A DNA stretch of 64,000 nt from Roseomonas sp. (GTDB taxonomy: Bacteria; Pseudomonadota; Alphaproteobacteria; Acetobacterales; Acetobacteraceae), in contig JADCGA010000004.1 of the NCBI GenBank assembly GCA_020249265.1, positions 1-64,000 of the forward strand, written 5' to 3'. Shown here piece after piece: positions 38,461 through 45,855 of the stretch. The translations under genes and the position numbers were made by a program. Positions within the stretch are counted from its first letter, which is position 1. Every line of letters starts with the position of its first letter. The notes under the pieces were generated by a model, which saw only the letters and a list, made by a program, of their open reading frames with translations, had not been told where the DNA came from and did no database searches.

Positions 38461-39519
38461 TTACCCGGTCCGAATGATGCGCATGAGCTGCGCGACATGT
38501 TCCGGCGGCGTTGGTGGGATTATGCCGTGGCCAAGATTAAAGATAAAAGGCCGGCCGCGCATGGCGGCCAGAATGCTCCGTGCCTCGGCTTCCAAAGCAG
38601 CACCACCAGCGACCAGCGCTAGCGGGTCCAGATTGCCTTGCAAGGGCATGGTTGCAGGCACCGCCTGGGCGGCCCAGCGAGGGTCCATGCTGGTATCCAT
38701 GGCAACCCCATCCACCGCCGCCCGGCTGGCGTAATCGGGCAGCATGGGCCCCGCTAGGCGCGGGAAGCCGATAATGGGCGTGGTTGGGCAGCGCTTACGC
38801 ACCGCGCGGGCGATGGTGGCTGAGGGTTCGATCACCCAGCGGCGGAATTGGCTGGGGGGGAGCAGGCCGGCCCAGGTGTCGAACAACATCAGCGCCTCGG
38901 CACCTGCTTCAACCTGGGCGACCAGATATTCGACGGTGGCATCCTGCAGAATGCGGATCAGTCGGCCAAAGCTAGCCGGGTCGTTGTAGGCCATGCCGCG
39001 GGTGGCAGCGAAATCCTTGCTGCCGCGACCTTCCACCATGTAGCAGGCGACGGTGAAGGCCGAGCCCGCGAAGCCAATCAGCGCTGTTTTTGGGTGATCT
39101 TGATTAAGCCCGGCCCGCGTCAGGCGCACTGTCTCGAAAATCGGTGCTGCTTTCGCAAGCAAGCCATCCAAATTGAGGGCGGCGATGCCCTCGGCCGAGC
39201 GGATCGGGTCCAGCAATGGCCCTTCGCCCTCGACAAAGCGCAGCCCTTGGCCGAGCGCCCAGGGTACGATCAGGATATCGGAAAAGAGAATGGCGGCATC
39301 CATGCCATAGCGGCGGATGGGTTGCAGCGTGACCTCAGCCGCTAGATCGGGCGTCGTGCAAAGGGAGATGAAATCCCCGGCTATGGCGCGGGTGGCGCGA
39401 TATTCGGGCAAATACCGCCCGGCCTGGCGCATCAGCCATACGGGGGGCGGCCAGACGGGTTCTCCGGCCAAGACGCGCAAAAAGGGTTTGGCCCGGCTGG
39501 GCTCGTTTTCCATTTCCAT
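38461..39519 (-). CDS. hemE: Uroporphyrinogen decarboxylase
   Basis: HemE decarboxylates uroporphyrinogen III to coproporphyrinogen III in heme synthesis. The 352-residue protein has the diagnostic PVWLMRQAGRYLPEYR near the N-terminus, AILFSDILIVPWALG, LIGFAGSAFTVACYMVEG and the C-terminal FNLGHGIIPPTPPEHV. Start ATG 39519 follows AGGTGAGG; a GTG nine bases upstream is in frame. In Caulobacter and Rickettsia, hemE is the left flank of the replication origin; here too its upstream side holds an origin-like sequence. Confidence 0.96.
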   Translation of the reverse strand: MEMENEPSRAKPFLRVLAGEPVWPPPVWLMRQAGRYLPEYRATRAIAGDFISLCTTPDLAAEVTLQPIRRYGMDAAILFSDILIVPWALGQGLRFVEGEGPLLDPIRSAEGIAALNLDGLLAKAAPIFETVRLTRAGLNQDHPKTALIGFAGSAFTVACYMVEGRGSKDFAATRGMAYNDPASFGRLIRILQDATVEYLVAQVEAGAEALMLFDTWAGLLPPSQFRRWVIEPSATIARAVRKRCPTTPIIGFPRLAGPMLPDYASRAAVDGVAMDTSMDPRWAAQAVPATMPLQGNLDPLALVAGGAALEAEARSILAAMRGRPFIFNLGHGIIPPTPPEHVAQLMRIIRTG

Positions 39520-39576
39520 GACCCTCACCTAAGCATTGAATCTAAGATTCTGAAAGATGAGGTAGCTTGTAGGGCC

Positions 39577-39585
39577 TGTGGATCA
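39577..39585 (-). promoter_or_regulatory. DnaA-box-like site TGATCCACA
   Basis: The minus-strand reading is TGATCCACA, one mismatch from TTATCCACA and identical to the moderate-affinity G-box form known from the Caulobacter origin. Confidence 0.55.
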
Positions 39586-39608
39586 TGGGGAGGCAAGTGA
39601 TGCCAATT

Positions 39609-39617
39609 TCATCCACA
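39609..39617 (+). promoter_or_regulatory. DnaA-box-like site TCATCCACA
   Basis: TCATCCACA is one mismatch from the consensus TTATCCACA, 24 bases from the previous site. Confidence 0.5.
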
Positions 39618-39783
39618 GGGTTCTCCAGATAGCAAATCAATGGGTGTTGGTGATTCTAGCAGGGGTGAAGGGAGTTGCGCCTGTAGTTGGTCACGGCTCG
39701 GCAAAAGCGTCCAGGCTTGCGCGATGAGGGGGTTTCATCCCCATTATGGGCTCGCGCGGGATCGGTGCTGGAATCCACCCCCG

Positions 39784-39792
39784 TTATCCACA
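39784..39792 (+). promoter_or_regulatory. Consensus DnaA box TTATCCACA
   Basis: This is a perfect TTATCCACA, 24 bases upstream of the PSRP start codon. A perfect 9-mer is unlikely by chance in a gap this short in GC-rich DNA. Confidence 0.65.
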
Positions 39793-39815
39793 TTGATTCA
39801 CGGAATTCTACCGAT

Positions 39816-40706
39816 ATGCCCAACAGGCACATTGATTTGCATTTGGTATCCGATTCAACCGGGGAGACGCTGCAATCTATCGCCCGCGCGACGCTGGCGC
39901 GGTTTGATGATCATCATGTGGTGGATCATCGTTGGAGCCTGATCCGATCGCGCCTGCAATTGGATCGAGTCTTGGAGGGTATTCAGCATGAACCGGGGCC
40001 GGTGCTCTATACCTTGGTGGATTCAAGCCTGCGCCATGTGTTGGAGGAGGCCTGCCAGCGCATGGGTGTGACCTGCCTATCACCACTTGATCCGGTGATG
40101 GAGCTATTGCAGGAGGCAACCGGGGTTCGGGCACGCGAAAAACGTGCGGCGCAGCATGTGATGGATGCGGATTACTTCCGGCGTATTGATGCCATGCATT
40201 ACGTGTTGTCCCATGATGATGGACAAGGCACGGTCGGCATTCGTAATGCGGATGTGGTGTTGGTAGGGGTATCGCGCAGCAGCAAGACACCTACCTGCTT
40301 TTACTTGGCTAATCGCGGGATCAAGGCAGCGAATGTGCCGATTGTGCCAGGCGCAAGCCTGCCCGAGATTTTGAATGATCCGCCTTGCCCCGTTGTCGGG
40401 CTTTATATTGAAGCGAATGCGCTGATTGATATCAGGCGCCATCGCTTGAAGATCATTGGTGGCCAAGGTGTGCGGCAAGACACTACCGATTACATCGACC
40501 CAGAATCAGTAAAGGCGGAGATCGTCGCCGCGCGCCGGCTTTGTACCAGCCAAGGTTGGCCGGTGATTGATGTGACACGGCGCAGCATTGAGGAAACCGC
40601 GGCAACGATTTTGCAATTGATGGAAGCCTGGCACGCACGGCGGCGTGAGACCAAGGCAGCCGCCCCGCCTGAAGACCCTGCCGCGGGTGTTATCGGGAAG
40701 GTCTGA
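39816..40706 (+). CDS. Pyruvate, phosphate dikinase regulatory protein (PSRP, DUF299; RP001-type)
   Basis: This bifunctional Ser/Thr kinase and phosphorylase inactivates PPDK with ADP and reactivates it with phosphate. The 296-residue protein starts [19 protein letters not shown], with the family P-loop [18 protein letters not shown] and the C-terminal [16 protein letters not shown]. The target enzyme PPDK is encoded at 29.3-32.0 kb. The ATG at 39816 is where similarity starts; the frame is open further upstream across the presumed origin, without family similarity. RP001-type genes mark the right flank of alphaproteobacterial origins. Confidence 0.94.
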   Translation: MPNRHIDLHLVSDSTGETLQSIARATLARFDDHHVVDHRWSLIRSRLQLDRVLEGIQHEPGPVLYTLVDSSLRHVLEEACQRMGVTCLSPLDPVMELLQEATGVRAREKRAAQHVMDADYFRRIDAMHYVLSHDDGQGTVGIRNADVVLVGVSRSSKTPTCFYLANRGIKAANVPIVPGASLPEILNDPPCPVVGLYIEANALIDIRRHRLKIIGGQGVRQDTTDYIDPESVKAEIVAARRLCTSQGWPVIDVTRRSIEETAATILQLMEAWHARRRETKAAAPPEDPAAGVIGKV

Positions 40707-40708
40707 CA

Positions 40709-40951
40709 TTGGTGATAGAAGACCAACCGCATATTGCTGCGCTGGAGCGCGCCTGCTTGACCGCTGTACCGGCGCAGCGTGTGGCCTTTGATGGCAGCTT
40801 TGTCGTGCGTGGCTTTCTGGGCGGCACGGGCCGCGCCAATGCAGCAAGCAGTTTGAGCCCAGAGGCTGACCCAGAATTATCGGCTCGCAGCGCGGAAAAG
40901 GAACGTGCGGTCAGCATGATGATGGTGCCGGCGACTTGGCTGGTGTTGTAG
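40709..40951 (+). pseudogene. Truncated GNAT acetyltransferase remnant
   Basis: A GTG two bases after the PSRP stop opens an 80-codon frame whose first ~55 residues (IAALERACLTAVPAQRVAFD, VVRGFLGGTGRANAASSL) look like the N-terminus of GNAT acetyltransferases of the kind that often follow this position. After about residue 63 (near 40900) the similarity stops, and the frame closes at 40951 without the acetyl-CoA-binding core. The point of loss coincides with the left edge of the foreign-looking 40.9-43.9 kb segment. Family assignment is moderate. Confidence 0.5.
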
Positions 40952-41414
40952 GAGGAGGTTATTACGCGCGAGGCGCGGGTGCTGCGACGCGAAGGTACGC
41001 GTTGGGCCGTTCGCTCAACATGGTCAGGACCTGTGATTGGCGGCGGGACTTCCGCAGTGGCGATCAGGTGCGGCGCATGAGTTGATGGCGGAGGCTGCCC
41101 CTGGAAGGCACCATGAGCATGCCGACCTGGCAAGCTGCCACGGCCGAGAGCGACCACGTCATCAAGGACGACGCAATGCAGTAGTTGTTGAAAAGGGCCG
41201 GGATGGAGAATGGCCGCCGCGGCAGTCCATCAGGACGAAAGCCACGCCACACCAGGATAGCTGTCCCTAAACCCGGACCGAAGCCGTATGCACCCGCTCC
41301 GATAAGTAGTTTGTCCGAAGTGCCCAAGTGCGCGCGTTATGGCGAGATCGGCTTGGCGCGAGCCAAGGCGCGGCAAAAAACTCGCCCAAGCACCCCGCGC
41401 CCCGCACTACTTTG
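40952..41414. other. Non-coding or decayed stretch
   Basis: I see no supportable gene in these 463 bases. A minus-strand open frame (41064-41327) with two hydrophobic stretches has no recognisable family and no ribosome binding site. Codon pattern and base composition differ from the flanking core genes, and no terminal repeats are visible. It is probably debris at the edge of the inserted segment. Confidence 0.5.
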
Positions 41415-41972
41415 TCAACGATATAGCCAGCGCGATACGAGGCGCGTGTAGCGCGGCATGATTGCGTAGACCATGAGCGCCACGATGACGGCCGCGACCA
41501 CCGCCTTACTGGCCAGCAGCGGAACGCCATCCAGCAGCGGACCAAGTGCCCAGGGCACGAAAACGGTCAGCGGAAAGATCGCTGACAGGGTCATCAAATA
41601 TTGCTTCCAGGACTTCGGTGGTTGGACCGTGGGCGGCGCAAACCAAAAGTCGAGCCCCGTTCGGATTGCATAGCGGTCGGCCCGTTCCAGCGAAGGTTCG
41701 ATGAGCTGCAGTGCCTCGCGCCGTTCCGGCGATTCCGTCCAAGCGCGCAAGGCTTCAATGCCAGCAAAGCGGATGATGATGGTATAGTTGGGCTGGCTAC
41801 CGACCGGGCGAATCACGTCAGTGGACAGATAGCCGGGAAACCTCCGGCATGTCTCGCTGATGTCGGTGAGCCACGCTTCGTACGCGGTACGGGCGTCAGT
41901 GCGAGGATGGTGAACGATGATCCCAGTGACGGTTTCGTCGGCAGCGGGACTAGCAGGCGCAGGGCTGCTCAT
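41415..41972 (-). CDS. Antibiotic biosynthesis monooxygenase (ABM) domain membrane protein
   Basis: The 185-residue protein has an N-terminal ferredoxin-like ABM domain (about 14-110: TGIIVHHPRTDARTAYEAWL, FPGYLSTDVIRP, YTIIIRFAGIEALRAWTESP) followed by two transmembrane helices (about 125-147 and 155-172). The ABM/two-helix architecture is a recognised family with no firmly known role; the domain is found in small heme- or quinone-modifying enzymes. It shares orientation with the YcaC-like hydrolase gene 82 bases upstream. It lies in the foreign-looking segment. Confidence 0.8.
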   Translation of the reverse strand: MSSPAPASPAADETVTGIIVHHPRTDARTAYEAWLTDISETCRRFPGYLSTDVIRPVGSQPNYTIIIRFAGIEALRAWTESPERREALQLIEPSLERADRYAIRTGLDFWFAPPTVQPPKSWKQYLMTLSAIFPLTVFVPWALGPLLDGVPLLASKAVVAAVIVALMVYAIMPRYTRLVSRWLYR

Positions 41973-42054
41973 GCGAGGGCGCTCCTCTCAATAACCGTAC
42001 ATGCTGCCGGAACGGGGGCGAGCAACGCCCAGCCCCCCGCTTCCTGCGGCTGGC

Positions 42055-42681
42055 CTACTTGCCGCCCTTGAACGTGAAATAGCTGGTCATCAGGTTCTTG
42101 TAGTCCGGGATGTGGTTGGCCAGCAGCGTCCCCAGGCCCTCGACGTCGTTGCGCCAGTCGCGGTGCAGTTCACAGGCCACAGCGAACCAGTTGACGAGTT
42201 GGGCGCCCGCCGCCGACATGCGATCCCAAGCGGAATCACGGGCAATCGCGTTGAAAGTTCCCGAGGCATCAGTGACGACGAAGACCTCGAAGCCGGCTTC
42301 GATTGCCGACAGCGCCACGAAGGCCACACAGACCTCGGTCACCACGCCAGCGATAAGAAGCTGCTTTTTGCCTGTGGCTTTGACTGCCTCCACGAAGTCG
42401 GCGTTGTCCCAGGCGTTGATTTGGCCGGGGCGGGCAATGTAGGGAGCGTCCGGGAAGAGGGCCTTCAGTTCGGGCATCAGGGGGCCGTTAGGGCCGTCCT
42501 CGAAGCTTGTTGTGAGAATGGTCGGGAGCCCGAAATACTTAGCTGCATCAGCCAACGCCAGGACGTTATTGTTAAAGCGCTCAGGCTCGATGTCGCGCAC
42601 CAGCGAGAGTAGCCCCGCCTGATGATCTACCAGCAGAACGGCGGCATTGTTCTTATCGAGCTTAACGTATCGCTTGCTCAT
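42055..42681 (-). CDS. Isochorismatase-family (YcaC-like) cysteine hydrolase
   Basis: The 208-residue protein has the catalytic triad pattern of the isochorismatase-like superfamily: Asp in AAVLLVDHQAGLLSLV, Lys in the VKATGKKQLLIAG region, and Cys in AGVVTEVCVAFVALSA. The cis-peptide-adjacent VVTEVC motif is intact. It resembles YcaC, an amidohydrolase of uncertain substrate. The start at 42681 (MSKRYVKLD) follows GGGAGAAG. The longer open frame is not conserved. It is probably co-transcribed with the ABM membrane protein gene downstream. Confidence 0.88.
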   Translation of the reverse strand: MSKRYVKLDKNNAAVLLVDHQAGLLSLVRDIEPERFNNNVLALADAAKYFGLPTILTTSFEDGPNGPLMPELKALFPDAPYIARPGQINAWDNADFVEAVKATGKKQLLIAGVVTEVCVAFVALSAIEAGFEVFVVTDASGTFNAIARDSAWDRMSAAGAQLVNWFAVACELHRDWRNDVEGLGTLLANHIPDYKNLMTSYFTFKGGK

Positions 42682-42872
42682 GATCTTCTCCCAAGAGTTT
42701 GTCTGGCGTTGGGAGGATTCTGACCTCGGCTTTAGCCGATTACGCAGATCCAGCAAGTCGGGCGACTAGGCCATCGGGACTTCGAGCACAGTCAAGGCAT
42801 GAATAGAATAGCATGCCGCCATACTCTTCGTTCTTCGCTTGGCGAATGCATCTTTGGAAAATCGAGGTCCCG

Positions 42873-43466
42873 TTATTCAGACGGACGCTTGATGCCGACC
42901 AAACGTTCCATCCGCCGATCTGGCCGCAGCCAAACCAAGGCAAGGCCCGTGAACACTACAAAGCCCAACATCGGATAGCCGGCCAGAGCCGCACCGATTC
43001 CGAGAGTATAGGCCAATATCGAGCCTTTGCCCTTGGCATCCCGCCCAAGGACATCGCCGAAGCCGTGGAGTTCATCATGCGCGGAAGCGACGCAGGATTG
43101 CAGCAGGTTGTACGACAGCGCGGCGAGGAGAAGGTTCAGGCCGTATAGTATCACCGGCAGACGCGCGAATTGGTTCTCTCCCATCCAGCCGGTCGTAAAT
43201 GGTATGAGGGAGAGCCAGAACAGCAGGTTCAGATTGGCCTGCAGAACACGCACAGTCACGCGCGGCGCCGCCTGCAAGAGGTGGTGATGATTCATCCAGT
43301 ATATGCCAATATAGGCGAAGCTTAGGATATAACTCAGGAAGACCGGCCAGAGCGGCTTGAGCGCCTCCAGAGTAGCGCCATGGGGAACTTTCATTTCCAG
43401 GACCATGACAGTCAGCGCAACCGCCATCACACCATCCGTGAATGCCTCGATTCTTCCCTTGTTCAA
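42873..43466 (-). CDS. TMEM175-family (DUF1211) potassium channel-like protein
   Basis: The 197-residue membrane protein has about six hydrophobic helices. The first carries the family signature, here RIEAFTDGVMAVALTVMVLE (FSDGVFAIAITLLVLE-like), which lines the pore of prokaryotic TMEM175 potassium channels. A conserved WMNHHHLL segment follows helix three. The start is placed at TTG 43466, with GAGGGG seven bases upstream; the longer reading of the frame upstream lacks conservation. It is in the same orientation as the two preceding island genes but is separated by 191 bases. Confidence 0.85.
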   Translation of the reverse strand: MNKGRIEAFTDGVMAVALTVMVLEMKVPHGATLEALKPLWPVFLSYILSFAYIGIYWMNHHHLLQAAPRVTVRVLQANLNLLFWLSLIPFTTGWMGENQFARLPVILYGLNLLLAALSYNLLQSCVASAHDELHGFGDVLGRDAKGKGSILAYTLGIGAALAGYPMLGFVVFTGLALVWLRPDRRMERLVGIKRPSE

Positions 43467-43853
43467 GACGGTCCCCTCATGGTTCCGGTTCCAGCACCGG
43501 GGTTGCTGGCACAATCGGCCCCTTGCAGGCCGATGATGAGCCCGCAGACTACGCTGGAGTGAGGCGCGGGTCCGCCTCGATAGCGCACGCAAGCCCGAAA
43601 TCTACCCTAGCCCGCCACGTTCTGCCGTCAACCGGCATGGCGCTGGCGCAGCACGGAATTCCCGCTGACCACTTCGGGCGCGACCGTGGACCGCATCATG
43701 AAAGCTGAACTGGCTATGGGCGCAAGTGGCTTCGGCCAATCAGGCTTCCTGCGCGGCGCAGCAAAGCCTCGGCATGCGGGAAGCCTATCGCTATGTTTAT
43801 TTCGTCAGGCCGCAGGACAAGGTCGCGGCATTGCACTTCGGATAATGGTAGCC
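43467..43853. other. Intergenic stretch with a possible gene remnant
   Basis: These 387 bases hold no intact gene. A plus-strand frame ending at 43842 reads EAYRYVYFVRPQDKVAALHFG then stop, preceded by a Cys/Gln-rich stretch. It looks like a 3' remnant of a lost gene, which I cannot identify. The stretch probably contains the right edge of the foreign-looking segment; no inverted or direct repeats mark it. Confidence 0.4.
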
Positions 43854-43889
43854 GCTTGGGCTTCAGGTTAAGCATCCTGAAGCCCAAGC
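43854..43889 (-). terminator. 14-bp perfect stem-loop downstream of the quinone oxidoreductase gene
   Basis: The arms GCTTGGGCTTCAGG and CCTGAAGCCCAAGC pair perfectly around the 8-base loop TTAAGCAT. It begins 8 bases past the stop of the minus-strand oxidoreductase gene. There is no long T run on either side, so termination may be Rho-assisted, or the hairpin may protect the 3' end. Confidence 0.6.
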
Positions 43890-43896
43890 ATAGGTC

Positions 43897-44871
43897 TTAC
43901 GGAATCAGAACGGTGCTGCCCGTGGTCTTGCGCGCTTCAAGCGCAATATGCGCGGAAGCGGCATCCTTCAAAGCGTAGCTTTGATTTACGCGAATCTTGA
44001 CCGCGCCTGAGGCCACAACCTCAAACAAATCATTGGCACGGGCCACCAAATCCTCGCGCTGCGCCGTGTAGGTCGCAAGCGTGGGCCGGGTGACATAGAG
44101 CGAGCCCTTGGCGGCCAGAATCCCAAGATCAGGAATGGCAACGGGGCCTGAGGCATTGCCGTAGGAAATCATCAGGCCATAAGGCGCCAAGCAATCGAGC
44201 GAGGTCAGGAAGCTATCCTTGCCGACGCTGTCATACACCACGGGCAGCATGGCGCCCTTGGTGATGTCCTTCACGCGGGCGGGGATATCGTCGCTGGTGA
44301 GCAACGCGTGATCCACGCCATGTTCCTTCACCAGTGCTGCCTTTTCTGGCGTGCTGACGACGCCAATGACGGTGCAGCCAAGATGCTTTGCCCATTGGCT
44401 GAGAATAAGCCCAACCCCGCCGGCAGCCGCATGGATCAGCACGGTCTGGCCAGCCTTGGCGGCGTAGCATTTCTTGATCAGGAAAGCTGCGGTCATGCCT
44501 TGCAGCATCATCGCTGCACCCTGATCGAAGCTGATGGCCTCAGGCATTTTCACCAAACGATCAGCCTTGATAGCGCGCGCCTCGGCATAGGCGCCGATTG
44601 GCCCGGTTGCGTAGGCGACGCGGTCGCCAACCTTCACCTCGGTCACGCCCTCACCAATCGCTTCCACAATGCCAGAGGCTTCCATGCCGATGATCGCCGG
44701 CATGCTGGGGGCCTTGTAGAGGCCAGTGCGGAAATAGACATCAATGTAATTGAGCCCGACTGCCTTGTGGCGCACCAGCGCCTCGCCAGGCTTCGGCGCG
44801 GGAAGGGGCACTTCTTCCCAGACCATTTTTTTCGGGCCGCCGGTTTCATGGATGCGGATGGCGTGATTCAT
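43897..44871 (-). CDS. Quinone oxidoreductase (zeta-crystallin type)
   Basis: The 324-residue NADPH-dependent medium-chain reductase starts MNHAIRIHETGGPKKMVWEE, with NYIDVYFRTGLY, GMEASGIVEAIGEGV, the nucleotide-binding AAAGGVGLILSQWAKHLG and the late YALKDAASAHIALEARKTTG. Zinc-ligand cysteines are absent, as in the quinone reductase subgroup (Qor). Length is normal. The ogt gene lies 21 bases upstream in the same orientation. Substrate is not certain; one-electron reduction of quinones is typical. Confidence 0.93.
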   Translation of the reverse strand: MNHAIRIHETGGPKKMVWEEVPLPAPKPGEALVRHKAVGLNYIDVYFRTGLYKAPSMPAIIGMEASGIVEAIGEGVTEVKVGDRVAYATGPIGAYAEARAIKADRLVKMPEAISFDQGAAMMLQGMTAAFLIKKCYAAKAGQTVLIHAAAGGVGLILSQWAKHLGCTVIGVVSTPEKAALVKEHGVDHALLTSDDIPARVKDITKGAMLPVVYDSVGKDSFLTSLDCLAPYGLMISYGNASGPVAIPDLGILAAKGSLYVTRPTLATYTAQREDLVARANDLFEVVASGAVKIRVNQSYALKDAASAHIALEARKTTGSTVLIP

Positions 44872-44892
44872 GGGGGTATCCGTCAGGGCCGC

Positions 44893-45369
44893 TCAAGCGG
44901 CGCCGGGAGGTTGAGGGAGGAAAAGAGATCGGCGTTCAAGGTCCAGAAGGTACTGCTTTGTAGCCGGTCCATCGCCGCCGGAATAGCCACCGAGCGATCC
45001 ATCCGCTGCCACGACTCGGTGGCAGGGAATGATGATAGGTATGGGGTTGGCGCCATTGGCTCCCCCGATAGCACGAGGGGCAGAACCGATGACGCGGGCG
45101 ATATCCGCATAGCTTCGGGTCTCGCCCGGCGGGATGGCGCAAAGCGCTGCCCAGACGCGTTTTTGGAATGCTGAGCCGTGGGGCGCCAGGGGTAGGTCGA
45201 AGGTCAGGCGCTTGCCATCGAAATAATCCTGCAACTGATCCCTGGCACGGCAAAGAAGGGGGGTTTCCTTCTGATCCCGCCCGCGACCCCAATCAAGCGC
45301 GACAATGGCGCCATCCTCCTCTGAGATGGTGAGGTCGCCAAGGTTGGTCAGGAGAGAAAGTTGCGGCAT
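44893..45369 (-). CDS. ogt: Methylated-DNA--protein-cysteine S-methyltransferase
   Basis: This suicidal repair protein removes methyl groups from O6-methylguanine. The 158-residue protein has the active-site IIIPCHRVVAADGSLGGYSGG (Cys in PCHR), the recognition helix with TRSYADIARVIGSAPRAIGGANGANP and the N-terminal ribonuclease H-like domain. ATG 45369 is chosen over ATG 45390 because similarity begins at PQLSLLTNLG. A 66-bp gap separates it from the divergent ferredoxin gene. Confidence 0.92.
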   Translation of the reverse strand: MPQLSLLTNLGDLTISEEDGAIVALDWGRGRDQKETPLLCRARDQLQDYFDGKRLTFDLPLAPHGSAFQKRVWAALCAIPPGETRSYADIARVIGSAPRAIGGANGANPIPIIIPCHRVVAADGSLGGYSGGDGPATKQYLLDLERRSLFLPQPPGAA

Positions 45370-45435
45370 GACGCGGGGGCGAAGTGGCATTATGGCTGGC
45401 CAGCGTCAAGCGGTGGCGCCGTTGTTGAGAGGGGA

Positions 45436-45819
45436 ATGGCCGTGGAAGAGATGAAAGCTGAGGCGCAACAGATGGCCGATCCACCGGCCTTTTTTCAGGC
45501 GCATGTCTTCGTTTGCTGCAATCGGCGGCCTGATGGGCATAAGCGCGGTTCCTGCGCGGCGCGGGGCAGTGAGGGCTTGCGCGATTACATGAAGGCGCGT
45601 GCCAAGGAGCTGGGTCTGGCCGGGGTGCGGGTGAATATGGCTGGCTGCCTGGACCGCTGCGAATTCGGACCCACCATAGTAATCTATCCCGAGGGAATTT
45701 GGTACAAAATAGTAACGACATCCGATATTGATGAGATTTTAGAAATACATCTGCGCCGAAAGGGCCGTGTGACAAGGCTGATGCTGACGGAACGCGATGT
45801 TCCGCCTGGGAAAGCTTGA
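45436..45819 (+). CDS. Thioredoxin-like [2Fe-2S] ferredoxin
   Basis: The 127-residue protein carries cysteines in HVFVCCNRRPDGHKRGSCAA and AGCLDRCEFGPT, matching the C-x(10-12)-C ... C-x3-C pattern of thioredoxin-fold 2Fe-2S ferredoxins (the NuoE-like small ferredoxin family). It may carry electrons to an unknown partner. The ATG at 45436 follows GAGAGGGG. The C-terminal third (45.68-45.82 kb) is AT-richer (IVIYPEGIWYKIVTTSDIDE). It ends 11 bases before a parS site, and mnmE follows. Confidence 0.88.
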   Translation: MAVEEMKAEAQQMADPPAFFQAHVFVCCNRRPDGHKRGSCAARGSEGLRDYMKARAKELGLAGVRVNMAGCLDRCEFGPTIVIYPEGIWYKIVTTSDIDEILEIHLRRKGRVTRLMLTERDVPPGKA

Positions 45820-45830
45820 GGCCCATCGAG

Positions 45831-45846
45831 TGTTTCACGTGAAACG
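45831..45846. promoter_or_regulatory. parS centromere site 1
   Basis: TGTTTCACGTGAAACG matches the 16-bp parS consensus TGTTTCACGTGAAACA at 15 of 16 positions. It lies between the ferredoxin and mnmE genes, about 4.6 kb from parB. ParB spreads from such sites to organise origin segregation. Confidence 0.92.
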
Positions 45847-45855
45847 AGGCGATTG

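Larger units (their letters stand above)
39529..39815. other. Candidate chromosomal replication origin (oriC) between hemE and PSRP gene
   Basis: The 287-bp gap between hemE and the PSRP (RP001-type) gene is AT-richer than its surroundings. It holds one consensus DnaA box and two one-mismatch boxes (separate entries), five GANTC sites (39538, 39546, 39652, 39771, 39795), which is about five times what I estimate for this base composition, and the inverted repeat GAATC-TAA-GATTC (39538-39550). The hemE-RP001 pair flanks the origins of Caulobacter and Rickettsia, and parABS lies 6-11 kb away. The call is inference from synteny plus motifs; an AT-rich unwinding element is not obvious apart from 39534-39570. 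Confidence 0.65.

Noticed and set aside
40690-41157. Minus-strand 155-codon open frame across the GNAT remnant
   Set aside because: It is rich in Ser/Thr/Arg without hydrophobic pattern, has no ribosome binding site, and overlaps the remnant's coding strand.
41064-41327. Minus-strand 87-codon hydrophobic open frame
   Set aside because: It has two hydrophobic stretches but no recognisable family or ribosome binding site, and lies in apparently decayed DNA; not called as a gene.
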